A DNA stretch of 64,000 bases. Origin: CAVVAY01 sp963746465 (GTDB lineage Bacteria > Actinomycetota > Actinomycetes > JACCUZ01). Each line of letters begins with the position of its first letter. Within the stretch, counting starts at the first letter, position 1. This document shows, piece after piece, positions 36,733 through 45,323 of the stretch. The DNA is taken from assembly GCA_963746465.1 (NCBI GenBank), contig CAVVAY010000007.1:496001-560000 (forward strand). The letters are read 5' to 3'. The notes under the pieces were generated by a model. The model searched no databases and was not told the origin of the DNA. It was given only the letters and a program-made list of their open reading frames with translations. A program made the position numbers and the translations under genes.

Positions 36733-38430
36733 TCAGTGCGAGCCGGCCTTCTCCATGCCGATCCCGGTCAGCGACCGCACCTCGAGCTCGGCCGCCTTGC
36801 GCTCGTTGTGCTCCTTGGACAGCACGGTCCCGAGCCAGCCGCAGAGGAAGCCGATCGGGATCGAGACCAGGCCCGGGTTGTCCAGCGGGAACCAGTGGAA
36901 GTCCACGCCCGGGTCGGTGAACAATGACGGGCTCTTGCCCTCGACGGCCGGCTTCCCCGACACCACCGGCGAGAAGATGACCAGGACCAGCGCCGAGATC
37001 AGGCCGCCATAGATCGCCGATACCGCGCCGGTCGTGTTGAACCGTTTCCAGAACAGCGAGTAGAGGATCGCCGGCAGGTTGCCCGATGCGGCGACCGCGA
37101 AGGCCAGCGCCACGAGGAAGGCGACGTTGAGCTTCTGGGCGAAGATCGACAGCACGATCGCCACGGCGCCGATGACGAACGCGGACACCCGGGCGACCTT
37201 CACCTCCTGGCCCTCCGGTGCCTCACCGCGGTGCACGTAGTTGGCGTAGATGTCGTGCGCCACCGAGGACGACGACGCAAGGGTCAGGCCGGCCACCACC
37301 GCCAGGATCGTCGCGAAGGCGACCGAGGCGATGAATGCCAGCATGATCGTGCCGCCCGTGCTGCCGAACACGTCGGCGCCGATCTCGCGGGCGAGCTGTG
37401 GCGCGGCTGTGTTGCCGGCTGCGTCCTGGGCGATGATCGCCTCCGGTCCCACCAGAGCCGCCGCACCGAACCCGAGGGCCAGCGTCATCAGGTAGAACGA
37501 GCCGATGATCCAGATGCCCCACACGACCGACTTCCGGGCTGCCCGCGCGGTCGGCACCGTGTAGAAGCGGATCAGGATGTGCGGCAGCCCGGCGGTGCCG
37601 AGGACCAGCGCGAGGCCCAGGCTGATCAGGTCCAGCTTGCTGTAGAGCGTCGCCTTCGCGTCCGCCTCGCCGGCCGCGTTGACAACGTCCTTGCCGTAGC
37701 GCAGACCGGGCTCGAGGAAGTCCTTGCCCTTCCCGCTCTTGTCCGCAGCGGTGCCCAGCAGGTCGCTGACGTTCCAGCCGAACTTGAACATCACCATCAG
37801 GGTCAGCAGGGTGGCGCCGGTCATCAGGAGGAGCGCCTTGATGATCTGGATGTACGTCGTGCCCTTCATCCCGCCGACCGTGACGTAGAAGATCATCAGG
37901 ATGCCGACGGCGACGATGGTGAGGTTCTTCGCGGTCTGCGAGGAGACACCCAGCAGCAGCGACACCAGGGCGCCGGCGCCGACCATCTGGGCGAGCAGGT
38001 AGAAGATCGACACGACGACCGTCGACACGCCGGCCGCGGCGCGCACCGGGCGCTGCCGCATCCGGAAGGCGAGGACGTCACCCATCGTGTACTTGCCGGA
38101 GTTGCGCATCAGCTCGGCCACCAGGAGCAGAGCGACCAGCCAGGCCACCAGGAAGCCGATGGAGTAGAGGAAGCCGTCGTACCCGTACAGGGCGATGATC
38201 CCGGCGATACCGAGGAACGACGCGGCCGACATGTAGTCGCCGCCGATCGCGACGCCGTTCTGCACGGCCGAGAACGAGCGACCGCCGGCATAGAAGTCCG
38301 CCGCGGTCTTGGTCTGGCGCGACGCCCACACCGTGATGGCCAGGGTGACACCGACGAAGGCGAGGAACAGCACGCTGGTCAGGGCCTGCTGGCCGCCCGA
38401 GACCTCGGCTGCGAGAACGGTCCCGGTCAT
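36733..38430 (-). CDS. actP: Cation/acetate symporter (sodium:solute symporter family)
   Basis: 565 residues with about 13 hydrophobic helices. SSS-family features: ADFYAGGRSFSAVQNGVAIGGDYMSAASFLGIAGIIALYGYDGFLY at the N-terminus and GTAGLPHILIRFYTVPTARAARKSVVWG in the middle, the ActP/MctC pattern for acetate and other short monocarboxylates. ATGA overlap with the DUF485 gene upstream, as in E. coli yjcH-actP. A hairpin follows before acs. Confidence 0.93.
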   Translation of the reverse strand: MTGTVLAAEVSGGQQALTSVLFLAFVGVTLAITVWASRQTKTAADFYAGGRSFSAVQNGVAIGGDYMSAASFLGIAGIIALYGYDGFLYSIGFLVAWLVALLLVAELMRNSGKYTMGDVLAFRMRQRPVRAAAGVSTVVVSIFYLLAQMVGAGALVSLLLGVSSQTAKNLTIVAVGILMIFYVTVGGMKGTTYIQIIKALLLMTGATLLTLMVMFKFGWNVSDLLGTAADKSGKGKDFLEPGLRYGKDVVNAAGEADAKATLYSKLDLISLGLALVLGTAGLPHILIRFYTVPTARAARKSVVWGIWIIGSFYLMTLALGFGAAALVGPEAIIAQDAAGNTAAPQLAREIGADVFGSTGGTIMLAFIASVAFATILAVVAGLTLASSSSVAHDIYANYVHRGEAPEGQEVKVARVSAFVIGAVAIVLSIFAQKLNVAFLVALAFAVAASGNLPAILYSLFWKRFNTTGAVSAIYGGLISALVLVIFSPVVSGKPAVEGKSPSLFTDPGVDFHWFPLDNPGLVSIPIGFLCGWLGTVLSKEHNERKAAELEVRSLTGIGMEKAGSH

Positions 38431-38774
38431 GGCCGCACCTCTCCCTCGAACGTGCCCCGGATCCCCTCGGCGAGGGGGTCGACCTTGTTGTCCATGTGCC
38501 GCTCGTAGAGCCAGGCGATCAGGAAGGTGGAGACGAACTGCAGGAGGCCGAAGACATAGGCCACGTTGATGTTGCCGAGCAGCTCGTGGCCCATGAAGTC
38601 ACGGGCGTAACCCGAGGCCAGCACGTAGAGCAGGTACCAGCTGAGGAAGACGATCGTCATGGGGAAGGCGAAGGCGCGGAACCTCTTGCGCAGCTCGATG
38701 AACTCGGCGCTGCGCTGGAGGGCAACGAGTCGGTCGGCTTCCTCGTCGGTTCTGCTACTGCCGCTGCTGCTCAC
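38427..38774 (-). CDS. DUF485 membrane protein (YjcH-like)
   Basis: 115 residues. DUF485 proteins are two-helix membrane partners of acetate symporters: FIELRKRFRAFAFPMTIVFLSWYLLYVLASGYARDFMGHELLGNINVAYVFGLLQFVSTFLIAWLYERHM spans both helices. I chose GTG 38774 because AAGGAGG lies five bases upstream; the frame opens to 38834 but that part resembles leader. It overlaps actP by four bases. Confidence 0.88.
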   Translation of the reverse strand: MSSSGSSRTDEEADRLVALQRSAEFIELRKRFRAFAFPMTIVFLSWYLLYVLASGYARDFMGHELLGNINVAYVFGLLQFVSTFLIAWLYERHMDNKVDPLAEGIRGTFEGEVRP

Positions 38775-38936
38775 CGGGCCTCCTTGAGGGGCGTGGGCGC
38801 GCTCCCGCCTGCTGCGGGAGTGGTGATCGCTCACTCGGGGGGCTGCCCGATGTTTAGAACGGGTAAACGCGTGGATGATCGCCCGGTGTCGCCCGCCGTC
38901 GCCCGCTGCGGGGGCGGCGACCTATCGTCGAGCCCC

Positions 38937-39788
38937 GTGACCTCCTCGCCGGCCGGTACCGATCCCGCCGCCCACCTCGCGACCCTGCCCGGCGTGGCCG
39001 AGGCCGTGGACCGGGCCCGCCGCGCGGTCGACGACCTGCGCGGCCACCGGGTGCTCCGGCGCTCTGCCGACCGGGTAGCAGCCGAGTCCGCGCTGCGCGG
39101 CGCCCGGGCCTCGGCGGCGCTGGCCGGCGCAGATGTGCCGCTCGACGTCCTCCGCACGGCTCTGACCCCGTCCGCAGAATCCGGTGATCATGAAGCTTCC
39201 ACCCCTCAAGTGGGGGGCCAAACCTTCATGATCACCGACGGTGAGCAGCTGGCTGACGCCGACCCGGGCGTGGTGCAGGGTGCGCTGCGGGTCGCGGCCG
39301 AGATCGGTCCGCTGCGGGCCACCTGGGCGCAGGCGCCGCTGCAGGTGGTGGCCAGGTTGCACACGCTGGCCGCCGCAGGCTCGGTGCCGGACGACGAGCT
39401 CGGCCGGCCGGCTGCCGGCGCTGCCACCCGGCTGGCCGGCCTCGGCCAGCTGCTGACCGCGTCGAGCAGCGCACCGGCCCTCGTGGTCGCCGCCGTGGTG
39501 CACGGCGAGCTGGCGACGATGGGTGCCTTCGCGGTCGGCGCCGGGATCGTCGGGCGGGCTGCCGGTCGGCTCACGATGGTCGGGCGGGGGCTGGATCCGA
39601 CGGCGGTGTCGGTGCCCGAGGTGGGACACGTCGAGCTGGGCCGCGAGACATACCTGCAGGCGTTGGCCGGCTACCTGCAGGGCGGCCCCGACGGCATCGC
39701 GGCCTGGGTGGTGCACTGCGCCGAGGCGGTGGTCCTCGGAGCACGCGAGGGCGTCGCGATCTGCGAGTCGATCCAGCGCGGCGGCTGA
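38937..39788 (+). CDS. Fic-like / oxidoreductase-annotated actinobacterial protein with in-frame palindromic insertion
   Basis: 283 residues. Streptomyces relatives, often labelled oxidoreductase, share LATLPGVAEAVDRARRAVDDLRGHRVLRR, an SAALAGADVPLDVLR block and the C-terminal ALVVAAVVHGELATMGAFAVGAGIVGRAAGRLTMV...GLDPTAVSVPEVGHVELGRETYLQALAGYLQG, where V-H-G-E-L and the helices resemble a Fic-type fold without the H-P-F-x-x-G-N motif. Between residues about 82 and 101 the sequence G-D-H-E-A-S-T-P-Q-V-G-G-Q-T-F-M-I-T is encoded by a palindromic element at 39182-39237 and looks inserted. GTG 38937 follows TATCGT (38923-38928) by eight bases. Confidence 0.75.
   Translation: MTSSPAGTDPAAHLATLPGVAEAVDRARRAVDDLRGHRVLRRSADRVAAESALRGARASAALAGADVPLDVLRTALTPSAESGDHEASTPQVGGQTFMITDGEQLADADPGVVQGALRVAAEIGPLRATWAQAPLQVVARLHTLAAAGSVPDDELGRPAAGAATRLAGLGQLLTASSSAPALVVAAVVHGELATMGAFAVGAGIVGRAAGRLTMVGRGLDPTAVSVPEVGHVELGRETYLQALAGYLQGGPDGIAAWVVHCAEAVVLGAREGVAICESIQRGG
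39182..39237. repeat. Palindromic element inside a coding sequence, copy 3
   Basis: Perfect 14-bp arms CGGTGATCATGAAG (39182-39195) and CTTCATGATCACCG (39224-39237) around 28 bases that hold a second small CCCC/GGGG hairpin. The reading frame of the host gene runs through without a stop, adding about 18 residues between two otherwise conserved blocks. Similar GATCA-ended hairpins lie at 21318-21370 and 34531-34581. Confidence 0.7.
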
Positions 39789-39814
39789 CGGCGTACCAGC
39801 CGACGGGACCGAAC

Positions 39815-39970
39815 GACAAAGAGCGGCGCCCCCGAGAGGGCGCCGCCTTGGGGCACGTCAGACCGGGTTACCAGGCGTGCACCATTCGTCGGGAGACCAG
39901 GACTAGCCTGGCTCGCCGGCCCGTACATGGGCAGGTCGCCGCGTGGGTACTCAGCTGCCGTGCTTCACCC
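39815..39970 (-). ncRNA. Candidate Ms1-like structured RNA
   Basis: A 230-bp gap downstream of the HAD gene and convergent with the Fic-like gene, with no plausible ORF. On the minus strand a TTACAC/TACACC -10-like box (39980-39974) ends a few bases before GGG at 39970. The 5' segment (GGG, GCACG, CAG at 39970-39955) pairs with the 3' segment (CTG, CGTGC, CCC at 39861-39850), forming a closing stem; CCAGG-CCTGG and CCC-GGG hairpins lie inside. A hairpin and TCTTTGT follow. In mycobacteria and Streptomyces the RNA-polymerase-binding RNA Ms1 lies beside this HAD gene. Identity rests on position and structure, not on sequence match. Confidence 0.5.
39823..39846. terminator. Terminator hairpin between Fic-like gene and candidate RNA
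   Basis: GCGGCGCCC (39823-39831) pairs with GGGCGCCGC (39838-39846), six-base loop. On the minus strand it is followed by TCTTTGT, so it best fits the end of the minus-strand RNA; it may also end the plus-strand gene. Confidence 0.65.
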
Positions 39971-40000
39971 TCAGGTGTAACGCACCAACGGTGTCGGGGG

Positions 40001-40019
40001 AAGGGCCCGCGGCCCTTCT
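40001..40019. terminator. Terminator-like hairpin at the end of the HAD gene
   Basis: AAGGGCC (40001-40007) and GGCCCTT (40011-40017), three-base loop, followed on the plus strand by CTTT. On the minus strand it lies directly past the HAD stop codon. Confidence 0.5.
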
Positions 40020-40913
40020 TTACCTGCCTCGCAGGCCAGCGCGGCGTGTCGCGCGACCGACACGCGGCAGCCGTTGGCGGGCCGCACCTCTGCGCCGCGC
40101 CGCGAACCAGACGACCCCCGCCGTCGCCGCACCCGCGCTCATCGCGACCGCCGCCAACGTGCTCGGCTGCGGAAGGGTGACGCCGGCGAACCGGTCGCGC
40201 AGCCGAACCGGACGGGTGAACACGAGCATCGGCCAGTCCCGCGCCGCAGCCTCCTTGCGCAGACCGCGGTCCGGGTTCACGGCGTACGGGTGCCCGACGG
40301 CCTCGAGCATCGGCAGGTCGGTCGACGAGTCGCTGTAGGCGTAGCTGCGCGACAGGTCGTAGCCCTCGGTCTCGGCCAGCTCGCGGATCGCGGCCGCCTT
40401 GGTCTCGGCGTACGCGTAGTACTCGATCGCCCCGGAGTACTTGCCGTCCTCGACCACCATCCGGGTGGCGATCACGTGGTCGGCGCCGAGCATCTGCCCG
40501 ATCGGCTCGACGACCTCGGCGCCCGAGGTGCTGACGATCACCACGTCCCGGCCGGCGAGATGGTGCTCCTCGATCAGCGTCGCGGCCTCTTCGTAGATCA
40601 GCGGGTCGATCAGCTGGTGCAGGGTCTCGGCGACGATCACCTTGACCTGCTCGACGTCCCAGCCGGTCGCCATCGACGACAGGTAGGCCCGCATCCGCTC
40701 CATCTGGTCGTGGTCGGCGCCGCCGACCAGGTAGACGAACTGGGCGTAGGCGCTGCGCAGAACGGTCCGCCGGTTGATCAACCCGCCCTGGTAGAACGAC
40801 CGGCTGAACGCCAGCGTGCTCGACTTCGCGATGATCGTCTTGTCGAGGTCGAAGAACGCGGCGGTCCGGGTGGGAACAGCTGCAGGCGTCCGGGGCTGGG
40901 CGGGGTCGGCCAC
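40020..40913 (-). CDS. HAD-IB family phosphatase (SerB-like)
   Basis: 297 residues. HAD motif I TAAFFDLDKTII with D22 and D24, motif II VVIVSTSGAEVVEPIG, motif III ETKAAAIRELAE and motif IV AYSDSSTDLPMLEAVG. A hydrophobic segment near the end (TLAAVAMSAGAATAGVVWFAA) suggests membrane attachment. Related to phosphoserine phosphatases and phospholipid phosphatases; substrate unknown. GTG 40913 lies six bases behind TATGCT (40925-40920), a leaderless start. The gene lies between the 6C RNA and the candidate Ms1-like RNA, the order known in M. tuberculosis around Rv3661. Confidence 0.88.
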   Translation of the reverse strand: MADPAQPRTPAAVPTRTAAFFDLDKTIIAKSSTLAFSRSFYQGGLINRRTVLRSAYAQFVYLVGGADHDQMERMRAYLSSMATGWDVEQVKVIVAETLHQLIDPLIYEEAATLIEEHHLAGRDVVIVSTSGAEVVEPIGQMLGADHVIATRMVVEDGKYSGAIEYYAYAETKAAAIRELAETEGYDLSRSYAYSDSSTDLPMLEAVGHPYAVNPDRGLRKEAAARDWPMLVFTRPVRLRDRFAGVTLPQPSTLAAVAMSAGAATAGVVWFAARRRGAARQRLPRVGRATRRAGLRGR

Positions 40914-40962
40914 GTATCGAGCATAGGGACGGCAAAATCCGCCCTGTGCGGGGGCGCAACGT

Positions 40963-40990
40963 TTGCGTGTCGGGCCGAGACGGGTACATC
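40963..40990 (+). promoter_or_regulatory. Promoter of the 6C RNA
   Basis: TTGCGT (40963-40968), 16-base spacer, TACATC (40985-40990). It fits a sigma-70-type promoter with transcription starting near 40996, just before the folded region. Confidence 0.5.
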
Positions 40991-40995
40991 CTGGA

Positions 40996-41093
40996 CCTGG
41001 AGCTTCGCTGCGACGAAGCACCCAGTGTCCGGCCCATCCCCCCCGGGTCGGACCGCAGACGGCCCCCGCTCTCCCCCCGGCGGGGGCCGTCGC
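40996..41093 (+). ncRNA. 6C RNA
   Basis: Two stem-loops with runs of at least six C in the loops, the definition of the actinobacterial 6C RNA: stem 41027-41035/41045-41053 with loop ATCCCCCCC, and an 11-bp stem 41058-41068/41081-41091 with a loop holding CCCCCC. A GCTTCG/CGAAGC hairpin precedes them (about 41002-41019). In M. tuberculosis it is known as B11 and regulates membrane and replication genes by C-loop pairing with G-rich ribosome binding sites. It is divergent from the HAD gene and upstream of the tad genes, the known location. Ends estimated. Confidence 0.88.
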
Positions 41094-41203
41094 ATGTCCG
41101 TCCCCAGGTCGACCGCCGCTCACCGTCTTCCCCAGATGCCTCCGCGGGTCCGTCGGCGGCCGTCGTCCCGGGCCACCGTGGTCACCCGACCTCGGAGGTT
41201 GCC

Positions 41204-42265
41204 GTGCCCGCTCGACCGCTGCTGCTCACCGGCGACCCGGCCCTGCTCGACGACCTGCTGCGGCTGGCCGCGTCGGCCGGTGTCGAGACCGAGGTCGCCC
41301 ACGACGTCGTCGCGGCCCGCGGTCCCTGGGCCGCCGCACCGCTGGTGCTGGTGGGCGTGGACGCCGTCGGCGAGCTGGCGCGGGCCGCACTGCCGCGTCG
41401 GCCCGGCGTGCTGGTGGTGCCGACGGACCTGGACGACGACGGGGTCTGGGCACTCGCATCGGCCGCCGGTGCCGAGTCGGTGCAGCCGTTGCCCGGTGCC
41501 GAGGTGCTGCTCGCCGACCGGCTGGCAGCCTCGGCCGACGGTCCGGTGCGCGGGGCGACCGTCGCGGTCCTGGGGGGTCGCGGGGGTGCCGGTGCGTCGA
41601 CCCTTGCGTGTGCCCTGTCCCGCGTCGCAAGGGACAGCCGCGCGGTGCTGCTCGTGGACGCCGACCCGTACGGCGGCGGGCTGGACCTGCTGATGGGCGC
41701 CGAGGACCTGCCGGGCCTGCGCTGGCCGGACCTGGCCACGGCCCGGGGACGCGCCAGCCCGGACGAGCTGCGGGCGGCGCTGCCCCGCGCCGACGGCGTG
41801 ACCCTGCTGTCCTGGCACCGCGGCGAACCGGTCGAGCTGCCACCGGCGGCGATGGACCTCGTCCTCGGAGCCGGTCGGCGCGGTCACGACCTGGTCGTCG
41901 TCGATCTCCCGCGCAGCCTGGACCCGGCCGCCATGACGGCGGTCTCCGCTGCCGACACCGTGCTGCTCGTCGTGCCGGCCGAGGTCCGATCGGTGGCGGC
42001 GGCCCGTCAGCTGGTGGCCCTGCTCGCCGGCCGGGTCGCCGACCTCCGGCTGGTCGTGCGCGGCCCGTCACCGGCCCGGTTGACCGACCGGCTGGTCGCT
42101 GCCGAGCTCGGCCTGCCCCTGGTCGGCTGGCTGGCCCCGGAGCCCGGGCTGGCCGGTGCGCAGGAACGTGGCGAGCCGCCGGGCCGCACCGGTCGCGGAC
42201 CGCTGGCCCGGCTGTGTGCCGGGCTGCTCGCCGACCTCACCGGAGCCGCGGGCCGGGTGGCGTGA
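41204..42265 (+). CDS. TadZ/CpaE-like (Ssd-type) protein, degenerate P-loop
   Basis: 353 residues. N-terminal receiver-like domain (residues 1-115), then a MinD/ParA-like domain. The Walker A region reads G-G-R126-G-G-A-G-A131-S-T: both the signature lysine (R) and the catalytic lysine (A) are gone, while LLVDADPYGGGLDLLMG and LVVVDLPRSLDPAAM (Walker B-like) remain. It likely positions the Tad secretion machine rather than hydrolysing ATP. M. tuberculosis Ssd (Rv3660c) is the positional counterpart. GTG 41204 has GGAGG six bases upstream. First gene of the tad operon; the next overlaps by four bases. Confidence 0.85.
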   Translation: MPARPLLLTGDPALLDDLLRLAASAGVETEVAHDVVAARGPWAAAPLVLVGVDAVGELARAALPRRPGVLVVPTDLDDDGVWALASAAGAESVQPLPGAEVLLADRLAASADGPVRGATVAVLGGRGGAGASTLACALSRVARDSRAVLLVDADPYGGGLDLLMGAEDLPGLRWPDLATARGRASPDELRAALPRADGVTLLSWHRGEPVELPPAAMDLVLGAGRRGHDLVVVDLPRSLDPAAMTAVSAADTVLLVVPAEVRSVAAARQLVALLAGRVADLRLVVRGPSPARLTDRLVAAELGLPLVGWLAPEPGLAGAQERGEPPGRTGRGPLARLCAGLLADLTGAAGRVA

Positions 42266-43419
42266 GCACCCACCCGGCGCTGGTGACCCGGGTCGCCGAA
42301 CGGCTCGCGCTCGCCGGGCAGGCACCGACCGCAGCCGCCGTGACGACGGCCGTGCGGCACGAGGGTGCGGTGCTGGGCGGCCCGGGGCTGCTCGCGTTGG
42401 TGGCCGAGGTCCGCTCCGAGCTGACCGGCTTCGGGCCGTTGGAGCCGTTGCTCGCCGACGACGAGGTGAGCGACGTCCTCGTCAACGGTCCCGGCGAGGT
42501 GTGGGTCGACCGCGGGACCGGGCTGACCCGGGCCGACGTCCGGTTCCGCGACGAAGCAGCGGTTCGCCGGCTGGCGCAACGGCTGGCGGCATCGGCCGGG
42601 CGGCGCCTCGACGTCGCGCGGCCGACGGTGGACGCGCGGTTGGCCGGCGGTGTGCGGCTGCACGCCGTCCTGCCGCCGGTGTCACCGGCCGGCACCCTGG
42701 TCAGCCTCCGGGTGGCCCGGCGGCGCACCTTCACGCTGGCCGAGCTGGTGGCTCGCGGCACGGTGCCTCTCGGCCTCGACCACGTCCTGGACGACCTGGT
42801 GCTGGCCCGGGTGTCGTTCCTGGTCACCGGCGGCACCGGAAGCGGCAAGACGACGTTGCTCGCCACCCTGCTGTCGCGGGTGCCCCTCGCCGAGCGGATC
42901 GTGCTGGTGGAGGACTCCGGCGAGCTGGCCCCGAGTCATCCGCACGTGCTGCGGCTCGAGGCGCGCACCGCGAACGTCGAGGGTGCGGGTGCCGTCGACC
43001 TGCGCGCGCTCGTCCGCGAGGCGCTGCGGATGCGCCCGGACCGGATCGTCGTCGGCGAGGTCCGCGGCGGTGAGGTGGTCGAGCTGCTGGCTGCTCTGAA
43101 CACCGGCCACGACGGCGGTGCGGGCACCGTGCATGCGTCGACCGTCGCCGCGGTCCCGGCCCGGCTCGAGGCACTCGCCCTGGCCGCCGGGATGCCGCGT
43201 GAAGCGCTGCACAGCCAGCTCGCCGCGGGGGTCCAGGCCGTCGTGCACCTGGTCCGGACGCCGGCAGGTGAGCGCCGGGTGCGCGAGATCGGGTGCGTGC
43301 TGCGCGAGCGAGACGGCTTGACCCGGGTGGCTACGGCGCTACGGGTCGACGACGCCGGACGGCTCGTCCCCGGCGAGGCGGCGGGCACGTTGACGTCGCT
43401 GCTGGCGAGCGGTCCGTGA
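42262..43419 (+). CDS. tadA: TadA/CpaF-type pilus secretion ATPase
   Basis: 385 residues. Hexameric ATPase that powers Flp pilus assembly. Motifs: [33 protein letters not shown], Walker [13 protein letters not shown] near residue 191, Asp/His boxes LVEDSGEL, and Walker [22 protein letters not shown] followed by [15 protein letters not shown]. Length is usual. GTG start overlaps the TadZ gene and the end overlaps tadB. Confidence 0.95.
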   Translation: MSTHPALVTRVAERLALAGQAPTAAAVTTAVRHEGAVLGGPGLLALVAEVRSELTGFGPLEPLLADDEVSDVLVNGPGEVWVDRGTGLTRADVRFRDEAAVRRLAQRLAASAGRRLDVARPTVDARLAGGVRLHAVLPPVSPAGTLVSLRVARRRTFTLAELVARGTVPLGLDHVLDDLVLARVSFLVTGGTGSGKTTLLATLLSRVPLAERIVLVEDSGELAPSHPHVLRLEARTANVEGAGAVDLRALVREALRMRPDRIVVGEVRGGEVVELLAALNTGHDGGAGTVHASTVAAVPARLEALALAAGMPREALHSQLAAGVQAVVHLVRTPAGERRVREIGCVLRERDGLTRVATALRVDDAGRLVPGEAAGTLTSLLASGP

Positions 43420-44207
43420 CCCCCGCCGCCGCGTTGGCCATCGGGTTGGCGGCGGCTGCCGGGGCCGTCCAGCCCGGCGACCGGGGGTCGGTCCTGCAGC
43501 GTTTGTCGACGGCTCGCCCCGCTCGTCGACGGCGTCCCTCGGCGGACCTTGCCTGGTGGGCTCCGGTGCCGGTCGTGGCCGTCCTCGCGGGCTGGTCCGG
43601 TCGATCGGTTCTGCTCGGTGCCGCCGCCGGGCTGGCCGCACTGGCCGGCGCCAGAGCGGTCTCGGCCCGAGCGGCCCGACGTCGCGCGGCCGGCAGACGG
43701 GCTGCCGCCGTCGACCTGCTCGGCTCGTTGGCGGCCGAGCTCCGCGGTGGTGCCCCGCCGCGAGCCGCACTCGCGGAGGCATCGGCTGCACGCCACCCGG
43801 CACTTGCCGCGGCGGCCTGTAGCCCGGCCGCCGACGTCGTGCACGCACTGGCCGCAGCCGACGACGGCGTCGGCCTGCTCGCCGACCTTGCCGTGGCCTG
43901 GCGACTCGTCGAGGTCACCGGAGCCCGGCTGGCCGGACCGGCGGCCCGGCTGGCCGAGTCGTCGCGGGCCGACGAGGCCGTCCGGCGCGAGGTCGCGGCT
44001 CAGTTGGCCGGTCCGCGGGCCACAGCCCTGCTCCTCGCGCTGCTGCCGTGCGCCGGCATCCTGCTCGGCGTCGGGCTCGGCGCCGACCCAGGCGGTTTCC
44101 TGCTCTCGACCGAGCCGGGTCGGCTGTGCCTGCTCGTCGGTTCGTCGTTGGTTGCGGCCGGCGTCACCTGGACCGAGGCGATCGTCGCCAGGGCCGAGTG
44201 TCCGTGA
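43416..44207 (+). CDS. tadB: TadB-like inner-membrane pilus protein (T2SSF domain)
   Basis: 263 residues. Hydrophobic helices at about 35-70 and again near the C-terminus ([23 protein letters not shown], and [21 protein letters not shown]) flank a cytoplasmic helical T2SSF domain ([24 protein letters not shown] ... [37 protein letters not shown]). With TadC it forms the platform of the pilus machine. GTG start overlaps tadA; the next gene overlaps by four bases. Confidence 0.88.
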   Translation: MTPAAALAIGLAAAAGAVQPGDRGSVLQRLSTARPARRRRPSADLAWWAPVPVVAVLAGWSGRSVLLGAAAGLAALAGARAVSARAARRRAAGRRAAAVDLLGSLAAELRGGAPPRAALAEASAARHPALAAAACSPAADVVHALAAADDGVGLLADLAVAWRLVEVTGARLAGPAARLAESSRADEAVRREVAAQLAGPRATALLLALLPCAGILLGVGLGADPGGFLLSTEPGRLCLLVGSSLVAAGVTWTEAIVARAECP

Positions 44208-44426
44208 CGGCTGCCTCAGCCGCGGTGCTGCTCGCGGCGCTGGCCGGGTTGGTCGCCGGCCGCGGCCGGTCCGGCGCCACGCGGCTGCGCCGGCTGCGGC
44301 GGCTGCGGCGGCGAGTGCCGAGGTCGGGCCGGGCAGCTGAGCCGGTCTCTCTGCGGCGCCGGACGGTGGCGGGGTCGGAGCCGGCTGCCTGGGTCGCCCG
44401 AGCGGTGGTCGGCCGTCGCGGCCGCG
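44204..44426 (+). other. Displaced 5' part of tadC (frameshift)
   Basis: From GTG 44204, which overlaps the tadB stop exactly like the other joints of this operon, the frame encodes [19 protein letters not shown], a typical TadC first membrane helix, and an Arg-rich loop. The conserved remainder of TadC is one frame over (44427-44978). A single-base indel, a sequencing error or ribosomal slippage between about 44300 and 44420 would join them. Confidence 0.55.
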
Positions 44427-44978
44427 ATGCTGGTCACCGGTCACGGCGCGGGCGCTGTCGTGCTGGTCGTCCTTGCACTGGCCGTGGGCATGCCCCACGC
44501 CCGTCGTCGCCGGCAGGCCGCCCTCGCGCAGCGCGTCGTGGACCGGGACCTCCCCCGGGCCGCGGACCTCACCGCCACCTGCCTGGAGGCGGGGGCTGCG
44601 CCGGCGGACGCCCTGATCGCGGTGGGGGACGCGCTCGGCGGGCCGGTGGGGACGCGCCTACGTTCGGTGTCGCTCGCCGTACGGGCGGGTTCCGACCTTC
44701 CCGACCTCGCGCGCCCTGACGACACGGACCCGCTCGCGGCCCTGCTCCGCGCGGTCGCCCGGGCGACAGCCACCGGGGCGCCGCTCGCGGACTCGGTGCG
44801 CGACGTCGCGGCCGACCAGCGGGAGCGTGCCCGTTGGCTGGCGCTCGAGCGCGCCCGCCGGGCCGGGGTATACGCCGTCGGCCCGCTCGCCGTGTGCTTC
44901 CTCCCGGCGTTCGTCGTGGTCGGCGTCGTGCCGGTCGTCGTCGGCGTCGCCCGGACGCTCCTTGCCGGCTGGTCGTGA
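44427..44978 (+). CDS. tadC: TadC-like pilus membrane protein (T2SSF domain), 5' part out of frame
   Basis: 183 residues from ATG 44427. Membrane helix [22 protein letters not shown]2SSF domain ([49 protein letters not shown] ... [35 protein letters not shown]), then a C-terminal helix ([27 protein letters not shown]). This ATG has no ribosome binding site, and the natural N-terminus seems to be in another frame from 44204. The total 44204-44978 is not a multiple of three. Confidence 0.75.
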   Translation: MLVTGHGAGAVVLVVLALAVGMPHARRRRQAALAQRVVDRDLPRAADLTATCLEAGAAPADALIAVGDALGGPVGTRLRSVSLAVRAGSDLPDLARPDDTDPLAALLRAVARATATGAPLADSVRDVAADQRERARWLALERARRAGVYAVGPLAVCFLPAFVVVGVVPVVVGVARTLLAGWS

Positions 44979-45131
44979 CCCGTCCACAGCCGGCCGAAGG
45001 TGGCGGTCCGTCCACATCTCCGGTCGGCGTCGGCTGGAAGGCACCGTCGCCGCCCACCGTGGAGGTGGGCCGGGCGACACCGGTCACCGATGGCGCCGCC
45101 GGTCGTGGCGCGGCACGAGCTGAGGTGAGAC

Positions 45132-45323
45132 ATGGCGAGACCTGGAGTTGGCGAGCGGGTCGCGGGCGCTGGTCGCGAGCGGGGCATGACGACGGCGGAG
45201 TACGCCGTGGGGACTGTGGCCGCCTGCGGCTTCGGCGGCATCCTGTACAAGGTCCTCACCAGCCCAGACGTCGCGCGGATGCTCAAGGACCTCGTCGAGC
45301 GCGCGCTCAGCACTGCGTTCTGA
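45132..45323 (+). CDS. Flp-type pilin (DUF4244)
   Basis: 63 residues. Class III signal peptide ending in Gly, then M-T-T-A-E-Y-A-V-G-T: cleavage after G18 leaves Met at +1 and Glu at +5, as needed for prepilin peptidase and filament assembly. The hydrophobic stretch VGTVAACGFGGILYKVL and a short C-terminus follow. ATG 45132 has GAGGTGAG upstream. No prepilin peptidase gene is in the window. Confidence 0.85.
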   Translation: MARPGVGERVAGAGRERGMTTAEYAVGTVAACGFGGILYKVLTSPDVARMLKDLVERALSTAF

